64,000 nt of DNA. Origin: Fusibacter bizertensis. Its GTDB lineage: Bacteria > Bacillota > Clostridia > Peptostreptococcales > Acidaminobacteraceae. Under the pieces are notes generated by a model. It saw nothing but the letters and a program-made list of their open reading frames with translations, did no database searches and was not told the origin of the DNA. A program made the position numbers and the translations under genes. The stretch is from contig NZ_JARYZI010000005.1 in assembly GCF_029914245.1 (NCBI RefSeq), positions 1 to 64,000 of the forward strand, written 5' to 3'. Numbering within the stretch: the stretch's first letter is position 1; each line of letters opens with the position of its first letter. Of this stretch, positions 35,031 to 45,840 are shown piece by piece.

Positions 35031-37628
35031 ATGAATGCTGAAAAAATGACACGTAAATCAATTGAAGCTATTGAAAATGCTCAAAAATTGTCAATAAAGT
35101 ATAATCAATCACAAATCGATACCCCTCAGCTACATTTTAGTTTATTATCTGATTCATCGGGCTTAATTTCTAGTATTCTTTTTAACTTGAATATAGATAT
35201 AAATCAGTATGGTACAGAGCTTAAGAATATTATTGAAAAGATGCCTCAGATATTGTCTGATCAAAATGATATTTATGCATCACGAAGACTAAATAAAGTT
35301 TTAATTGATGCAGAAGAAGAAGCATTACAATTAAAGGATGATTATATAAGTGTAGAACATTTATATATATCGCTTTTAAATAATGCATCAAATGAGGAAA
35401 AGATCATTATAAAGAAAATGGGTATTACTAAAGAACTGTTTATGAAAGGCCTAGCCCATATCCGCGAGAACAAGAGAATAACAAATCAAAATCCAGAAGA
35501 TAGCTACAAAGTTTTGGAAAAATACGGCAGAGATTTGGTGGATATGGGACGAAAAGGTAAACTTGATCCTGTAATTGGTAGAGATGAAGAAATTAGAAGA
35601 GCAATACGAATTCTATCAAGGAGAACAAAAAATAATCCTGTATTAATTGGTGATCCAGGTGTTGGAAAGACAGCAGTGATTGAAGGCTTAGCCCTACGAA
35701 TCTTAGCGGGTGATGTACCTGATGGGCTCAAGGAGAAGACAATCTTTGCTTTAGATATGGGCGCCTTAATTGCGGGTGCAAAATTCAGAGGAGAATTTGA
35801 GGAGCGTTTAAAAGCTGTATTAGACGAAATTTCAAATTCAGATGGCAAGATAATCTTATTTATTGATGAACTTCACACTATTGTTGGTGCAGGGAAAACT
35901 GAGGGCGCTATGGACGCTGGAAATATCTTGAAACCTATGCTAGCAAGAGGTGAACTTAGACTTATTGGAGCAACAACCGTTGATGAATATAGAAAGTATA
36001 TTGAAAAAGATGCAGCACTAGAACGTCGTTTTCAACCGATATTAGTGGGAGAACCTTCAATAGATGATACTATTGCGATTCTAAGAGGTTTAAAAGAGCG
36101 GTTTGAAATCCATCATGGTGTCAGAATGACCGATGGCGCTATTGTAGCTGCTGCTGAACTTTCAGAGCGCTATATTCTTGACCGGTTTTTACCTGATAAA
36201 GCAATTGATCTAATGGATGAAGCATTATCTATGCTTCGAACTGAAATTGATTCTATGCCGTATGAACTGGATCAGCTAAATCGTAAGATTATGCAAAAAG
36301 AAATTGAAAAACGAACATTAATAAAAGAAAAGGATAAGGACGCACTAAATAGATTGAGTATACTTGAGAAGGAAATTGCTGAGTTAAAAGATGTTTTTAA
36401 TGCACTGAAAGGTCAATGGGAAGTTGAAAAAGCGTCGATCGACAAAGAAAAAGAAATAAAAAAACAAATTGAAAATGTTAAATTAAAAATTGATGAAGCC
36501 GAAAGAACTTATGACTTGGAAGTGCTCGCTCAACTTAAATATGGTGATTTAGTGACGTTAACAAAAGAACTTGAATCTATTAAAAATAGTAAGAAAGAAA
36601 CTGAATTGCTTAAAGAAGAGGTAACTGAAGAAGAAATTGCTCAAATTGTTTCTAAATGGACTGGGATACCAGTATCAAAGTTGGTTGAAGAAGAACGCAA
36701 TAAATTATTAAACTTGGAGAAGGAATTACATGAGAGGGTAATTGGTCAGGATGAAGCAGTTAGTGCTGTTTCTGATGCGATAATTAGAGCGAGAGCAGGT
36801 CTAAAAGATCCTAGCAAACCAATTGGTTCTTTTGTATTTTTAGGTCCAACTGGAGTGGGTAAGACAGAACTTGCTAAAGCGCTTGCAGCTTCTCTATTTG
36901 ATGATGAAAACAATATGATAAGAATTGATATGAGTGAATACATGGAGAAGTTTTCAGTTTCAAGACTAATAGGAGCACCTCCAGGATATGTTGGTTACGA
37001 CCAAGGCGGTCAATTAACAGAAGCTGTTAGACGAAAACCCTACTCTGTGATTCTTCTTGATGAAATTGAAAAGGCAAATTCAGAAGTTTTTAACGTTCTG
37101 CTTCAGCTATTAGATGATGGTAGATTGACTGATGGACAAGGTCACGTTGTAGATTTTAAAAATACAGTGATTATAATGACTTCAAATTTAGGATCTTCAA
37201 TTCTATTGGACCAAATCAATAAAGGTCTTTCTATTGATGATCAAACAAAGGAACATGTATTGAAACAATTTAATAAAGCATTTAAACCAGAACTTATTAA
37301 TAGGTTAGATGATATATTGATGTTTAAACCTTTATCACTAGATGAAATTAAAGCAATAGTTAACTTAACAATAGATCAATTACAAGTGAGACTAAAGCAA
37401 AAAAATATCAAATTATTTGTTGATGAATCTGCACTTGAACATATTGCAAAAGACGCATATAATCCAGCGTTTGGCGCGAGACCAGTTAAAAGATATGTTA
37501 TGCATCACATAGAAACAAGTCTTGGTAAGGCTATTATTTCTGGTGAGTTTGTTGAAGGAGATAATATCCTAATATCATTTATTGAGGATCAACTGATATT
37601 TAAGAAAGAAAATAGATTAGAAAGCTAA
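35031..37628 (+). CDS. clpB: ATP-dependent disaggregase ClpB
   Basis: 865 residues, normal length. Clp N-domain (about 1-145), AAA1 with Walker [10 protein letters not shown] near 207, coiled-coil middle domain (about 400-525, rich in Glu/Lys), AAA2 with GPTGVGKTE near 605, and the [11 protein letters not shown] pore loop. The middle domain separates it from ClpC/ClpA. It rescues aggregated proteins with DnaK. Regulation by HrcA is expected from the CIRCE site. Confidence 0.95.
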   Translation: MNAEKMTRKSIEAIENAQKLSIKYNQSQIDTPQLHFSLLSDSSGLISSILFNLNIDINQYGTELKNIIEKMPQILSDQNDIYASRRLNKVLIDAEEEALQLKDDYISVEHLYISLLNNASNEEKIIIKKMGITKELFMKGLAHIRENKRITNQNPEDSYKVLEKYGRDLVDMGRKGKLDPVIGRDEEIRRAIRILSRRTKNNPVLIGDPGVGKTAVIEGLALRILAGDVPDGLKEKTIFALDMGALIAGAKFRGEFEERLKAVLDEISNSDGKIILFIDELHTIVGAGKTEGAMDAGNILKPMLARGELRLIGATTVDEYRKYIEKDAALERRFQPILVGEPSIDDTIAILRGLKERFEIHHGVRMTDGAIVAAAELSERYILDRFLPDKAIDLMDEALSMLRTEIDSMPYELDQLNRKIMQKEIEKRTLIKEKDKDALNRLSILEKEIAELKDVFNALKGQWEVEKASIDKEKEIKKQIENVKLKIDEAERTYDLEVLAQLKYGDLVTLTKELESIKNSKKETELLKEEVTEEEIAQIVSKWTGIPVSKLVEEERNKLLNLEKELHERVIGQDEAVSAVSDAIIRARAGLKDPSKPIGSFVFLGPTGVGKTELAKALAASLFDDENNMIRIDMSEYMEKFSVSRLIGAPPGYVGYDQGGQLTEAVRRKPYSVILLDEIEKANSEVFNVLLQLLDDGRLTDGQGHVVDFKNTVIIMTSNLGSSILLDQINKGLSIDDQTKEHVLKQFNKAFKPELINRLDDILMFKPLSLDEIKAIVNLTIDQLQVRLKQKNIKLFVDESALEHIAKDAYNPAFGARPVKRYVMHHIETSLGKAIISGEFVEGDNILISFIEDQLIFKKENRLES

Positions 37629-37639
37629 TAATTTCAAAC

Positions 37640-37684
37640 AAAAAAGGAACAGTTATTTGATTGACAAATAATTGTTCCTTTTTT
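37640..37684. terminator. Bidirectional terminator between clpB and the TPM gene
   Basis: Long stem with AAAAAGGAACA and TGTTCCTTTTT outer arms and TTATTTG/CAAATAA inner arms, between convergent genes. Confidence 0.88.
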
Positions 37685-37702
37685 AGCACTCACTATTAGT
37701 AG

Positions 37703-38497
37703 TTACCAAGATCTAGATGAACCGCCGCCGCCGCTACTTCCGCCGCCGCCACCAAATCCACCACCGCCACCACCGCGAGAGCCTCTTGAGCCTCTTGCAG
37801 CCATGTAAATGATAAAACGCGTCATACGGCCTCTATTAAAAATCAAATCCAAAATAATAAAGATAACAACGAAAAAACCAATGATGATTTCTTTTATGGA
37901 TATACCAGAACTTTCACCGTCTGCTGCATCTGAAGGATAATAGTATACATTTTGATTCTCAAGCATGCTAGCATCTAAGTTATATTCTTTATATACTTCT
38001 TCAGCAAGCTTTAGATATGTGCCTTTTATGCCTTCATCATAATCGCCTGCCTTGAAATTTCCGATTAGATAATCGTCTTGAATACGACCTGTTTTTGCGT
38101 CGTTAAGCGCACCTTCAAGTCCATATCCAACTTCTATTCTGGATTTACCATCTTCAAATGCAATCAGTAAAAGTAAACCATTATTTTTTTTAGCATCACC
38201 AATTTTCCATTCTCTAAAAAGAGCAGTTGCATATGACTCTAAGTCTTGCCCCTCAAGGGAATCTACAGTGACTACAACAATCTGTGCACCTGTTTCATTT
38301 GCCAATGGAACAGAGGTATCCATGATGAGTTGCTCAGTGTCTTGAGAGATAATGTTAGCATAATCCGCGACATAAAAATTCTTAGTTGGTTCTGGATAAG
38401 AAGCAGCAAAACTAAGAGAAGTACTGAGCACAAGTAAAGTAGCAATCAATAAGACATATACATATCTGTTTTTCATTTTAAACATAATTTGATTCAA
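37703..38497 (-). CDS. TPM-domain membrane protein with Gly-rich tail
   Basis: 264 residues: signal peptide (cleavage after SFAA likely), TPM domain (about 37-165, YVADYANIISQD then GAQIVVVTVDSLEG and NNGLLLLIAFEDGKSRIEVG), one transmembrane helix (about 203-223) and a C-terminal tail of Gly/Ser repeats. TTG start with GGAG six bases upstream. It follows lemA on the same strand, a common pairing. Confidence 0.9.
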   Translation of the reverse strand: MNQIMFKMKNRYVYVLLIATLLVLSTSLSFAASYPEPTKNFYVADYANIISQDTEQLIMDTSVPLANETGAQIVVVTVDSLEGQDLESYATALFREWKIGDAKKNNGLLLLIAFEDGKSRIEVGYGLEGALNDAKTGRIQDDYLIGNFKAGDYDEGIKGTYLKLAEEVYKEYNLDASMLENQNVYYYPSDAADGESSGISIKEIIIGFFVVIFIILDLIFNRGRMTRFIIYMAARGSRGSRGGGGGGFGGGGGSSGGGGSSRSW

Positions 38498-38526
38498 TGG
38501 TTTCTCCTTTTTAAGAGTTGAAACAA

Positions 38527-39096
38527 CTAGTTATTAAAATCAACAGTAGGTACTTGATCAGCGCCTTCAGCAGCTTCAAAGTAGGCAACTTTTTCAAAAC
38601 CAAATAGTCCAGCAAATATATTCATAGGAAATTGTTTTACTGTTTTATTAAAATCATTGGCTACGCTATTGTAGTCTTGTCTAGCTACTGCGATACGATT
38701 TTCAGTACCAGCTAATTCATCAGATAACTGAATAAAGTTTTCGTTAGATTTCAAATCAGGATAATTTTCAGAAATAGCTAAGAGTCTAGAAAGTGAACCA
38801 GAAAGTTCATTGTTAGCGTCTGCTTTCTCTTGAACGCCTGTAGCACCTATAAGTTTTGCTCTTGCATCTGAGACATTTGCAAAGATCTCTTTTTCTTGAT
38901 CGGCATAACCTTTAACTGTTTCAACTAAGTTTGGAATTAAATCATTTCTTCTTTGCAACTGGTTATCAATTTGACTAGATGCCATCTGAACTTCTTCATC
39001 TAACGTTACAAGCGTATTGTATTTTGAAATAAATGTACCTGCAAAGGCTACAATGAGCAATACAACAACTAGAATGACAATTAAACCTTTTTTCAT
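38527..39096 (-). CDS. lemA: LemA-family protein
   Basis: 189 residues: N-terminal membrane anchor (GLIVILVVVLLIVAFAGTFI), then the LemA helical domain with NTLVTLDEEVQMASSQIDNQ-like and RRNDLIPNLVETVKGYA segments, and YNSVANDFNKTVKQFPMNIF near the end. Function unsettled. It is first in a two-gene operon with the TPM protein. Confidence 0.95.
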   Translation of the reverse strand: MKKGLIVILVVVLLIVAFAGTFISKYNTLVTLDEEVQMASSQIDNQLQRRNDLIPNLVETVKGYADQEKEIFANVSDARAKLIGATGVQEKADANNELSGSLSRLLAISENYPDLKSNENFIQLSDELAGTENRIAVARQDYNSVANDFNKTVKQFPMNIFAGLFGFEKVAYFEAAEGADQVPTVDFNN

Positions 39097-39281
39097 ATTT
39101 ACACCTCAATATTCTTTTATTTTATTGGTTTACAATTAGCATTATACCTGTAAAAGATTAAGAAAGCATTAATATTAGACATATAAGATGTTAAAAAGTG
39201 AGGATTTAATTAATTTAGTTATGATGAAAGTGGGTATAAACGCATATAAGTTCTAATTTGACCTTTTGGGAGAGTGCTTAT

Positions 39282-41081
39282 ATGAAAAAATATAAAGGAT
39301 TATTGTTGAAAATCATTGCATATAGTGCTATTATTTTGGTTTTTATCTTTATTGCAACATTGGATCGACCTATTAAATCAGAAGTATTCCCGCTAACTTC
39401 AAGTGCATATCAAGATGCAAATGAGACCAATTTAATGACGATTTTAAAAGGGCGTTTAATCAAAGAACCTTTTAATGGTATTGTCACAATTATATTTTTT
39501 TTGGCGATTGCACATTCACTTTCAGTAAATTATTTTAATTCAAAAGCACATGAGTTAGAACACGAGTTTGAAAGTCTAAAACTTCAAGGTAAGATTAGTC
39601 GAGATTCAAAATCAATGAAAGCAACTATTTATCACTTTCTTGGAGAAGTAGAGGTGGTATTTGGACTTTGGGCTATTGTACTTGGAATTGCATGTGCCAG
39701 TTATTATGATTGGGGCACATTCGTTAGTTATATCAATAGTTTGTCTTATCGAGAGCCAATTTTTATCATTGTAATTATGGTGATTGCTTCAAGCCGTCCT
39801 ATCTTAAAGTTATTTGAATTGATTTTATGGCGAATCGTAAAAGTGTTTAATGGTTCGATAGAAGCATGGTGGTTATCGATACTATTGCTGTCGGCTTTTT
39901 TAAGTTCATTTGTCACAGGACCTGCAGCGATGACGATTTGTGCGATGTTACTTGCAGATAAGTTCTTTGTCCTTAATCCTTCTAAATCACTTAAATACAC
40001 TACTTTGGCACTTCTCTTTGTCAATATATCTGTTGGAGGTGCTATGACAAATTTTGCATCACCTCCGGTGCTTATGGTTGTTGATGTATGGGATTGGAAC
40101 ATACTCTTCATGTTTTTAAATTTCGGTTGGAAATCAATAATTGCAATTACAATTGGAACAGTATCATATTTTTTATTATTTAGAAAAGAATTCAAATCGC
40201 TTGAAAAACCGCATCAAGATCTCCAATTTAAAAGGTATATTCAAAATAGATTTATCAGTCAGAAGGAGTTAGAAATCTTGTTTGAAGACTTAGAGCAAAA
40301 TGTTGATGCTAGAATGGGATACTCAAAAGAAGTAAGAGCTTTTTCTGTAATTTTAAAAGACAATTTAAAAGCGATTGCAAGAAGAAAACTTACGAAAGAA
40401 GAGATTGAAGAATATGAAGTAGACTTAGCAATTGATGAAAAGTTCGAAAGTATTGCCAATAAACAGTTTAGACGTACGATACCTGGTCTTTTATCAAACG
40501 AAGAACGCGACGAGTATAATGACCCAGATTGGGATAAAAGAGATGATCGCGTTCCATTTTGGATTATGGGCTCTCATTTGCTTTTTATGCTTTGGACAAT
40601 AATGAATGCGCATGAAACGATACTGTTTTTAGCTGGTTTTTTATTTTTTCTTGGTTTTTATCAGATTACATCATATTATCAAAACAAGATCGAATTTAGA
40701 ACTGCCCTGTTAGTTGGTTTTTTTCTAGCGGGACTAATAGTGCATGGCACTTTACAAGAATGGTGGATTGCACCGATACTTGGTAATTTACCACCTCTAG
40801 GTCTCAACTTTGCATCCATAGTTTTAACTTCATTTAACGATAATGCTGCAATTACGTATCTTAGCACATTGGTACCAAATTTTCCAGACACTCTTAAATA
40901 TGCAGTGGTTTCAGGTGCAATAACTGGTGGTGGTTTGACGATTATTGCAAATTCACCGAACCCAATTGGTCAATCCATTTTAAAACCTTTCTTTAAAAAT
41001 GGAATAGAAGCAGGCAATCTTTTGAAATACGCTCTAATGCCAACCGCAGTAGCAATGATAATCTTCTTTGTTTTACATTGA
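39282..41081 (+). CDS. Putative Na+/H+ antiporter (PF07399-like)
   Basis: 599 residues and about eleven membrane segments with a hydrophilic middle section (about 300-420). The conserved parts are FVTGPAAMTICAMLLADKFF, FVNISVGGAMTNFASPPVLM and, near the C terminus, TSFNDNAAITYLSTL and GGGLTIIANSPNPIGQ, resembling the ArsB/NhaD-type ion transporter fold. The ion is not proven. ATG after GGGAGAG; an in-frame TTG upstream was not used. The partner-switching genes begin 16 bases downstream. Confidence 0.8.
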   Translation: MKKYKGLLLKIIAYSAIILVFIFIATLDRPIKSEVFPLTSSAYQDANETNLMTILKGRLIKEPFNGIVTIIFFLAIAHSLSVNYFNSKAHELEHEFESLKLQGKISRDSKSMKATIYHFLGEVEVVFGLWAIVLGIACASYYDWGTFVSYINSLSYREPIFIIVIMVIASSRPILKLFELILWRIVKVFNGSIEAWWLSILLLSAFLSSFVTGPAAMTICAMLLADKFFVLNPSKSLKYTTLALLFVNISVGGAMTNFASPPVLMVVDVWDWNILFMFLNFGWKSIIAITIGTVSYFLLFRKEFKSLEKPHQDLQFKRYIQNRFISQKELEILFEDLEQNVDARMGYSKEVRAFSVILKDNLKAIARRKLTKEEIEEYEVDLAIDEKFESIANKQFRRTIPGLLSNEERDEYNDPDWDKRDDRVPFWIMGSHLLFMLWTIMNAHETILFLAGFLFFLGFYQITSYYQNKIEFRTALLVGFFLAGLIVHGTLQEWWIAPILGNLPPLGLNFASIVLTSFNDNAAITYLSTLVPNFPDTLKYAVVSGAITGGGLTIIANSPNPIGQSILKPFFKNGIEAGNLLKYALMPTAVAMIIFFVLH

Positions 41082-41097
41082 GAAATAGGAGAGAGAT

Positions 41098-41532
41098 ATG
41101 GTGATATTTACGTGTGAATTGGAATCAACTTTTGATGCTGTGGATCGAGTCGTGCCTCTTGCTACAGCTGCGATTAAGGAAAAGTTTATATTTATGAGTG
41201 AGCGATATCTATTTAATATCAACTTTATGCTGAGAGAAATTCTTAATAATGCTGTTGAACACGGCAATCATTTTAATATTGATAAGGAGGTACTCTGTGA
41301 GATTGAATATGTTGTACCAAAATTATATTTTAGAATAAAAGATCAAGGATTAGGCATAAAGCCCGAAGATATTTTGACAGCATCACATGATCCAAAATCG
41401 TTATTAAGAGAGAGAAATAGAGGACATCAAACAATTATTGATATGGAATTTGATATTGAGATCAAAGCGTCACAGGTGATCATCATTTTAAATTTGAGTC
41501 AGGAGGAGCGATTATGGAAGAACAATTATTAG
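41098..41532 (+). CDS. RsbW-like serine kinase / anti-sigma-type HATPase
   Basis: 144 residues. HATPase_c boxes: LREILNNAVEHGNHFN (N box), KDQGLGIKPEDI (G1) and RGHQTIIDM (G2-like). Such proteins bind and inactivate a target, and phosphorylate the STAS partner. It overlaps the STAS gene by 19 bases. No sigma factor gene lies nearby, so its target is unknown. Confidence 0.85.
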   Translation: MVIFTCELESTFDAVDRVVPLATAAIKEKFIFMSERYLFNINFMLREILNNAVEHGNHFNIDKEVLCEIEYVVPKLYFRIKDQGLGIKPEDILTASHDPKSLLRERNRGHQTIIDMEFDIEIKASQVIIILNLSQEERLWKNNY

Positions 41533-41819
41533 GAAGTTGTCTTAGACTTATATTAGTGGATGGTTTGACTGCGAATAATGTTTCAAAATTTAATGATAAA
41601 TTAGAAGCGATTTTCAGTTCGGATATCTCTTTTAGTGAAATTGTACTGGATTTAGCAAGTACAAAAAACATTGATTCTGTAGGCGTTACTTTTGTAATAG
41701 GCTTATATAAAAAGGCCGAGGATTTTGATAAAAAATTTAGTGTTTCTGGTGCCAGTGAAGATATATTGAGTTTGTTTAAATTGATGAAATTAGATCAATT
41801 TTTTGATATTTGTGACTAA
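41514..41819 (+). CDS. STAS-domain anti-sigma-factor-antagonist-like protein
   Basis: 101 residues, single STAS domain. The phosphorylatable Ser is probably Ser55 in NIDSVGVTFV. It should be phosphorylated by the upstream HATPase and dephosphorylated by the downstream PP2C phosphatase. RBS CAGGAGG lies inside the upstream gene. Confidence 0.88.
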   Translation: MEEQLLGSCLRLILVDGLTANNVSKFNDKLEAIFSSDISFSEIVLDLASTKNIDSVGVTFVIGLYKKAEDFDKKFSVSGASEDILSLFKLMKLDQFFDICD

Positions 41820-41835
41820 GTGACAGGAGGCCCTC

Positions 41836-43005
41836 ATGTCTTATCATATACTTATCGCTGATGATGCAACAATGAACAGAACTTTGATAAGAGACATACT
41901 GACAAAAAGTTTACCAAACGCAAAATTTACTGAAGCAGTTAATGGGGAGGATGTCTTAGATATCGTTCAATTTTCACAAGTGGATCTCATCATACTCGAT
42001 TTAGTGATGCCTGTCATGGACGGATATGAAACATTAAGATGGTTAAAAAAACACCCTGAATTTCATGATATTCCTGTGATTGTAAATAGCGCCATTACTG
42101 AAATCCATTCAATTGAACAAACATTAAAGGAAGGTGCTGTTGATTATTTCACGAAACCACTTTCACCTAATGATATGCAAATTATTTTACCGCTTAAAGC
42201 TAGAAATGCATTGTTACTTTATGAGCAACAAAAGACGATTGTTGCACTTAATCAACAAATTAGTGAAGAATTAAAAAATGCAAACACATTTGCCAATATT
42301 ATGTTGCCAAAGGAAAAAGGGTTTAATCAAGTTGAACTTTTTATCAAGTACCATCCTTCTCTTGGTATTGGAGGCGACTTTTTCGACTGTGTTGAACAAG
42401 ATGGAAAAATTCATTTTATGATTGCTGATGTAACGGGGCACGGTATAGCTGCTGGTATGGCATCTTCAATGGTGAAAGTACTTTATAGAAGGATCATAGA
42501 GAAAAAAAATATATTACCAAATGAAATTTTAGAAGAGATGAACCAATCCATATTTGAGATTTTTGATTTTGCTGGTAAAGATAATTATTTTGTTTTTACA
42601 GCTTTTGTTGGCATACTTGAAAATGGTAGTTTACAATATTCAAACGCTGGACATCCTTATCCTATGATCTATCGCTCTAAATCTAATACTTTTGAAGAAA
42701 TTAGACAAAATGGTTTCTTAGTTGGTATGCTTAATCATGTAAAATTCAATACTGATAGCTATCAGCTAGATAAAGGAGATTTGATTTTTCTATATACTGA
42801 TGGACTATTTTGTGCATGTGAAGGAAAAGATTTTACTGGATGGGAAAATGTATTTTTATTAAGCCGTCAGTTGTCCAAAGTTATTACTATCAATCCAAAA
42901 GATTTTCTAGATGAACTTTTCTATGCGTTTCATATGATACACAAGTCTAACCATACAGATTTTACAGATGATGTTGCTATGATGTTATTAAAAGTAAAGG
43001 GCTAA
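41836..43005 (+). CDS. Response regulator with PP2C (RsbU/SpoIIE-type) phosphatase domain
   Basis: 389 residues. Receiver domain: phospho-acceptor Asp55 in LIILDLVMPVMDG and Lys107 in YFTKPLSP. After a short coiled coil there is a PP2C domain (about 165-385) with GIGGDFFDC, ADVTGHGIAAGMASS, SNAGHPYPM, LYTDGLF and DFTDDVAMML, so the metal-binding Asp residues are kept. A kinase would switch its phosphatase activity toward the STAS protein. No cognate histidine kinase is in the window. Confidence 0.93.
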   Translation: MSYHILIADDATMNRTLIRDILTKSLPNAKFTEAVNGEDVLDIVQFSQVDLIILDLVMPVMDGYETLRWLKKHPEFHDIPVIVNSAITEIHSIEQTLKEGAVDYFTKPLSPNDMQIILPLKARNALLLYEQQKTIVALNQQISEELKNANTFANIMLPKEKGFNQVELFIKYHPSLGIGGDFFDCVEQDGKIHFMIADVTGHGIAAGMASSMVKVLYRRIIEKKNILPNEILEEMNQSIFEIFDFAGKDNYFVFTAFVGILENGSLQYSNAGHPYPMIYRSKSNTFEEIRQNGFLVGMLNHVKFNTDSYQLDKGDLIFLYTDGLFCACEGKDFTGWENVFLLSRQLSKVITINPKDFLDELFYAFHMIHKSNHTDFTDDVAMMLLKVKG

Positions 43006-43018
43006 TGCCCTTTTTTTT
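42996..43018 (+). terminator. Terminator overlapping the phosphatase stop codon
   Basis: AAAGGGC-TAAT-GCCCTTT plus T run. The TAA stop of the upstream gene forms the loop. Confidence 0.82.
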
Positions 43019-43105
43019 AGGCTCTAAGTCTTGTCATAGTCAAAAAAAGATTGTAAACTAGATATTAAGGGGCACGAAATATTATGATACAATTGGAGGG
43101 CTTAT

Positions 43106-44458
43106 ATGGATATTCAATCGCTAAAGGCGACACTCCCAGAAGAAGGGTTTTGCGACCTTAGATACCAAGATTTCAATGTAACATCCATCAAGGGTACAAA
43201 AAACGAGATAGATACTGTAGCTGTTATTAAAAAGACAGGTGGTAATGTACGCGTACTAACGGGTGGCGGTTATGGTACTTTTTGTTTTACAGATTTGGAA
43301 GATATTCATGATGCTTTTAAAGAAGCTACCTTTGCAAGTAATTTAATTAAAGGAAAGAAAAAAATTGAAACAATAGAAGTTAATGTAGACGAAGTTAAAG
43401 TCAATCCAGTTTTAGATCCGAGAACAATTTCAATTGAAGACAAAAAGGCACTAGTAGCAAAATATATAGCACTTTTTATGTCAGATTCACTTATTGTGAA
43501 CTTAGAAACTGAATACTATGAACAGTTTACTGATACTATAATTTTAAACAACAAAGGTACAGAGGTTCGTCAGGAGGAACTTATTGTAGGTCTTAATTTT
43601 AGAATCACTTCTAAGAGAGATGATTTAACACAGATCACAAGATTATCTCTTGGTGGTGGTGATAGCTTTGATCTATTACTTAATAAAGAAGATGAAGTGC
43701 TTGCTAAAGTAAAACAAACTATTGATCTACTTGACGCTGAACCAGTGATCGGTGGAAATTATGATGTAGTTCTAGATAGTGAAGTAAGTGGACTATTTAT
43801 ACATGAGGCATTTGGCCATCTAAGCGAAGCCGACAATCTTATAGGTAATGAGGTGCTTGCTAATACAATGACTATTGGCGAGACATTTGCTGTCAAAGAA
43901 TTTAATGTAATTGATGATCCAACTTTACCTGGATATCCTGGAAGCTATACTTATGACCATGAGGGGACTAAAGCTAAGAAAACTTACTTGATAAAAGATG
44001 GTAAGTTAAGTGGAAGACTTCATTCGTTAGAAAGTGCTGCTTTTATGCATGAAAACCCTACAGGCCATGCTCGTGCTAAGAATTTTGGTTTTACACCAAT
44101 TGTAAGAATGGGTAATATTTATATAGACAAAGACAGACATACTTTAGATGAAATGATTGCATCCATTGATGATGGATTATATTTATTTGGTTCTGCTGGA
44201 GGTCAAACCAGTGGTGATACATTTACTTTTGCTGTTCAGGGCGCATATAGAATTAAACATGGAAAAATCACAGGAATGGTTAGAGACTTAGCATTGACAG
44301 GTCACTTGTTCTCTACACTTAAAAATATTGAAATGATTGGTAATGAAATTGATTTTTCTAGATCAGGTGGATGTGGTAAAGGTGGCCAGATCCTTATCAA
44401 ATCAGGAAAAGGTTCTGCACCAATAAAGATAAAAAATATGGGAATAGGAGGCAAGTGA
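43106..44458 (+). CDS. tldD: TldD-family metalloprotease subunit
   Basis: 450 residues. The zinc motif HEAFGHLSEAD (HExxxH type, from residue 233) is intact, so this is the catalytic TldD-like partner. GYPGSYTYDHEGT and the C-terminal SGGCGKGGQ segment fit the family. TldD/TldE degrade unfolded peptides and process some ribosomal peptides. It is followed directly by tldE with overlapping stop and start. Confidence 0.93.
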   Translation: MDIQSLKATLPEEGFCDLRYQDFNVTSIKGTKNEIDTVAVIKKTGGNVRVLTGGGYGTFCFTDLEDIHDAFKEATFASNLIKGKKKIETIEVNVDEVKVNPVLDPRTISIEDKKALVAKYIALFMSDSLIVNLETEYYEQFTDTIILNNKGTEVRQEELIVGLNFRITSKRDDLTQITRLSLGGGDSFDLLLNKEDEVLAKVKQTIDLLDAEPVIGGNYDVVLDSEVSGLFIHEAFGHLSEADNLIGNEVLANTMTIGETFAVKEFNVIDDPTLPGYPGSYTYDHEGTKAKKTYLIKDGKLSGRLHSLESAAFMHENPTGHARAKNFGFTPIVRMGNIYIDKDRHTLDEMIASIDDGLYLFGSAGGQTSGDTFTFAVQGAYRIKHGKITGMVRDLALTGHLFSTLKNIEMIGNEIDFSRSGGCGKGGQILIKSGKGSAPIKIKNMGIGGK

Positions 44459-45774
44459 TGAGAAAGTTGTTAGAAAACGCTCTTAAAGTTTGTGACAGTG
44501 CTGAAGTCTATATGAGAAAAGTGAGTAGTACTTCTGTTTCTATGTTAATGGGTGAGTTACAAGGAATTGAGGGTGAAAAGAAAACCGAAGTTTCCCTTAG
44601 AATTGTAAAAAATGGAAAGATGGGAGCCGCAATTGCCACTTCAGTAGATGATGAAACCATTATTGAACGTGCGCTCATTTCACTTGCACATCAAGGATCG
44701 GAAGCATGTGCTTTTGAAAACACGAGTTTTAATCCTGTACAGTCCGAATCAGATGCCGTAAAAAATTTAACAACCGATCAAATGGTAGAAAATTTAATTT
44801 CACTTTCTGAAAGAATTGTAAATATGGATCAAAACATAAAGTTTGGTCTGGATATTTCTAAAAATATAAAAGAGGTCTATTTGATTAATAGTTCTGGGTT
44901 TGATGGAAACTATACTCATACTCAGTTAGATCAAGGTGTTTACACGCTCAATGCACAGGGCTTTCATAATGTAAGTAAGGAATTTACAGGAACCGAAATT
45001 CATACGTTTTCAGTTGATGACTTAGAAAAACTTATTAAATTGCATCAGCTTGATGAAAAACCAGTTTCACTATCAAATGAGAAATTGCCAGTGGTGTTTT
45101 CAGGTCACGTAATGGGTGCAATGATGTTAAGAGTACTTGGTGGTGTAAATGCAGGAAATGTTGTTAAAGAGATATCTCCAGTTACGGGCAAACTAGGTCA
45201 GCAAATTTTTTCAGACCGAATTACGATTAGAGATGATGGTACTTTGCCTTTTGGCGTCAATACTTTTGCTTTTGATGATGAAGGGACACCTTCTCAAAAC
45301 ACAGTACTTTACAAGACTGGTGTTTTGAAAAACTATCTTGCAAGTCAATCACATGCAAGAAAACTTGGCATACCTGCAACAGGAAATGCAATAAAACGAG
45401 CACTTTTTTCAAAAGAGATAGAAAATGCACCATCTGTTTTTGAAACGAACCTAATTGTTGAAGGTAACTGTATTTCTGATGAGACTCTTATTAAGGGAAT
45501 CGAGCGCGGTTTATTTATAACAGGTGTAATGGGCGCACATACAGGAAATATCAATCAAGGTGAATTTTCTTTAAACATATCATCTGCATATTTAATAGAA
45601 AATGGCGAACTTACAGGTAAAGTTAAAGGTGCAATGATTGCGGGTAATATATATGACCTTTTTAAGAATGTTGAATCTATTGGAACAGAACTAGAACCAA
45701 TGAGAGGGATCTTTTATCATATGGGATATTCTCCTATGGTAAAGTTTAGTTCTGCTAGTATTGTAGGTAAGTAA
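44458..45774 (+). CDS. tldE: TldE/PmbA-family protease subunit
   Basis: 438 residues. It has the TldE/PmbA pattern, GVNTFAFDDEGTPSQN and VMGAHTGNINQGEFSLNIS, without the HExxxH zinc motif, as expected for the structural partner. The ATG overlaps the tldD TGA and follows AGGAGG; a GTG three bases earlier is the alternative start. Confidence 0.92.
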   Translation: MRKLLENALKVCDSAEVYMRKVSSTSVSMLMGELQGIEGEKKTEVSLRIVKNGKMGAAIATSVDDETIIERALISLAHQGSEACAFENTSFNPVQSESDAVKNLTTDQMVENLISLSERIVNMDQNIKFGLDISKNIKEVYLINSSGFDGNYTHTQLDQGVYTLNAQGFHNVSKEFTGTEIHTFSVDDLEKLIKLHQLDEKPVSLSNEKLPVVFSGHVMGAMMLRVLGGVNAGNVVKEISPVTGKLGQQIFSDRITIRDDGTLPFGVNTFAFDDEGTPSQNTVLYKTGVLKNYLASQSHARKLGIPATGNAIKRALFSKEIENAPSVFETNLIVEGNCISDETLIKGIERGLFITGVMGAHTGNINQGEFSLNISSAYLIENGELTGKVKGAMIAGNIYDLFKNVESIGTELEPMRGIFYHMGYSPMVKFSSASIVGK

Positions 45775-45805
45775 AAGCATTAAAATAATAGATATTAACA
45801 TAGTC

Positions 45806-45840
45806 AAAGCCTATTACTTTAAAGTGTAATAGGCTTTGTT
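45806..45840. terminator. Bidirectional terminator after tldE
   Basis: Stem AAAGCCTATTAC/GTAATAGGCTTT between convergent genes. Confidence 0.87.
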
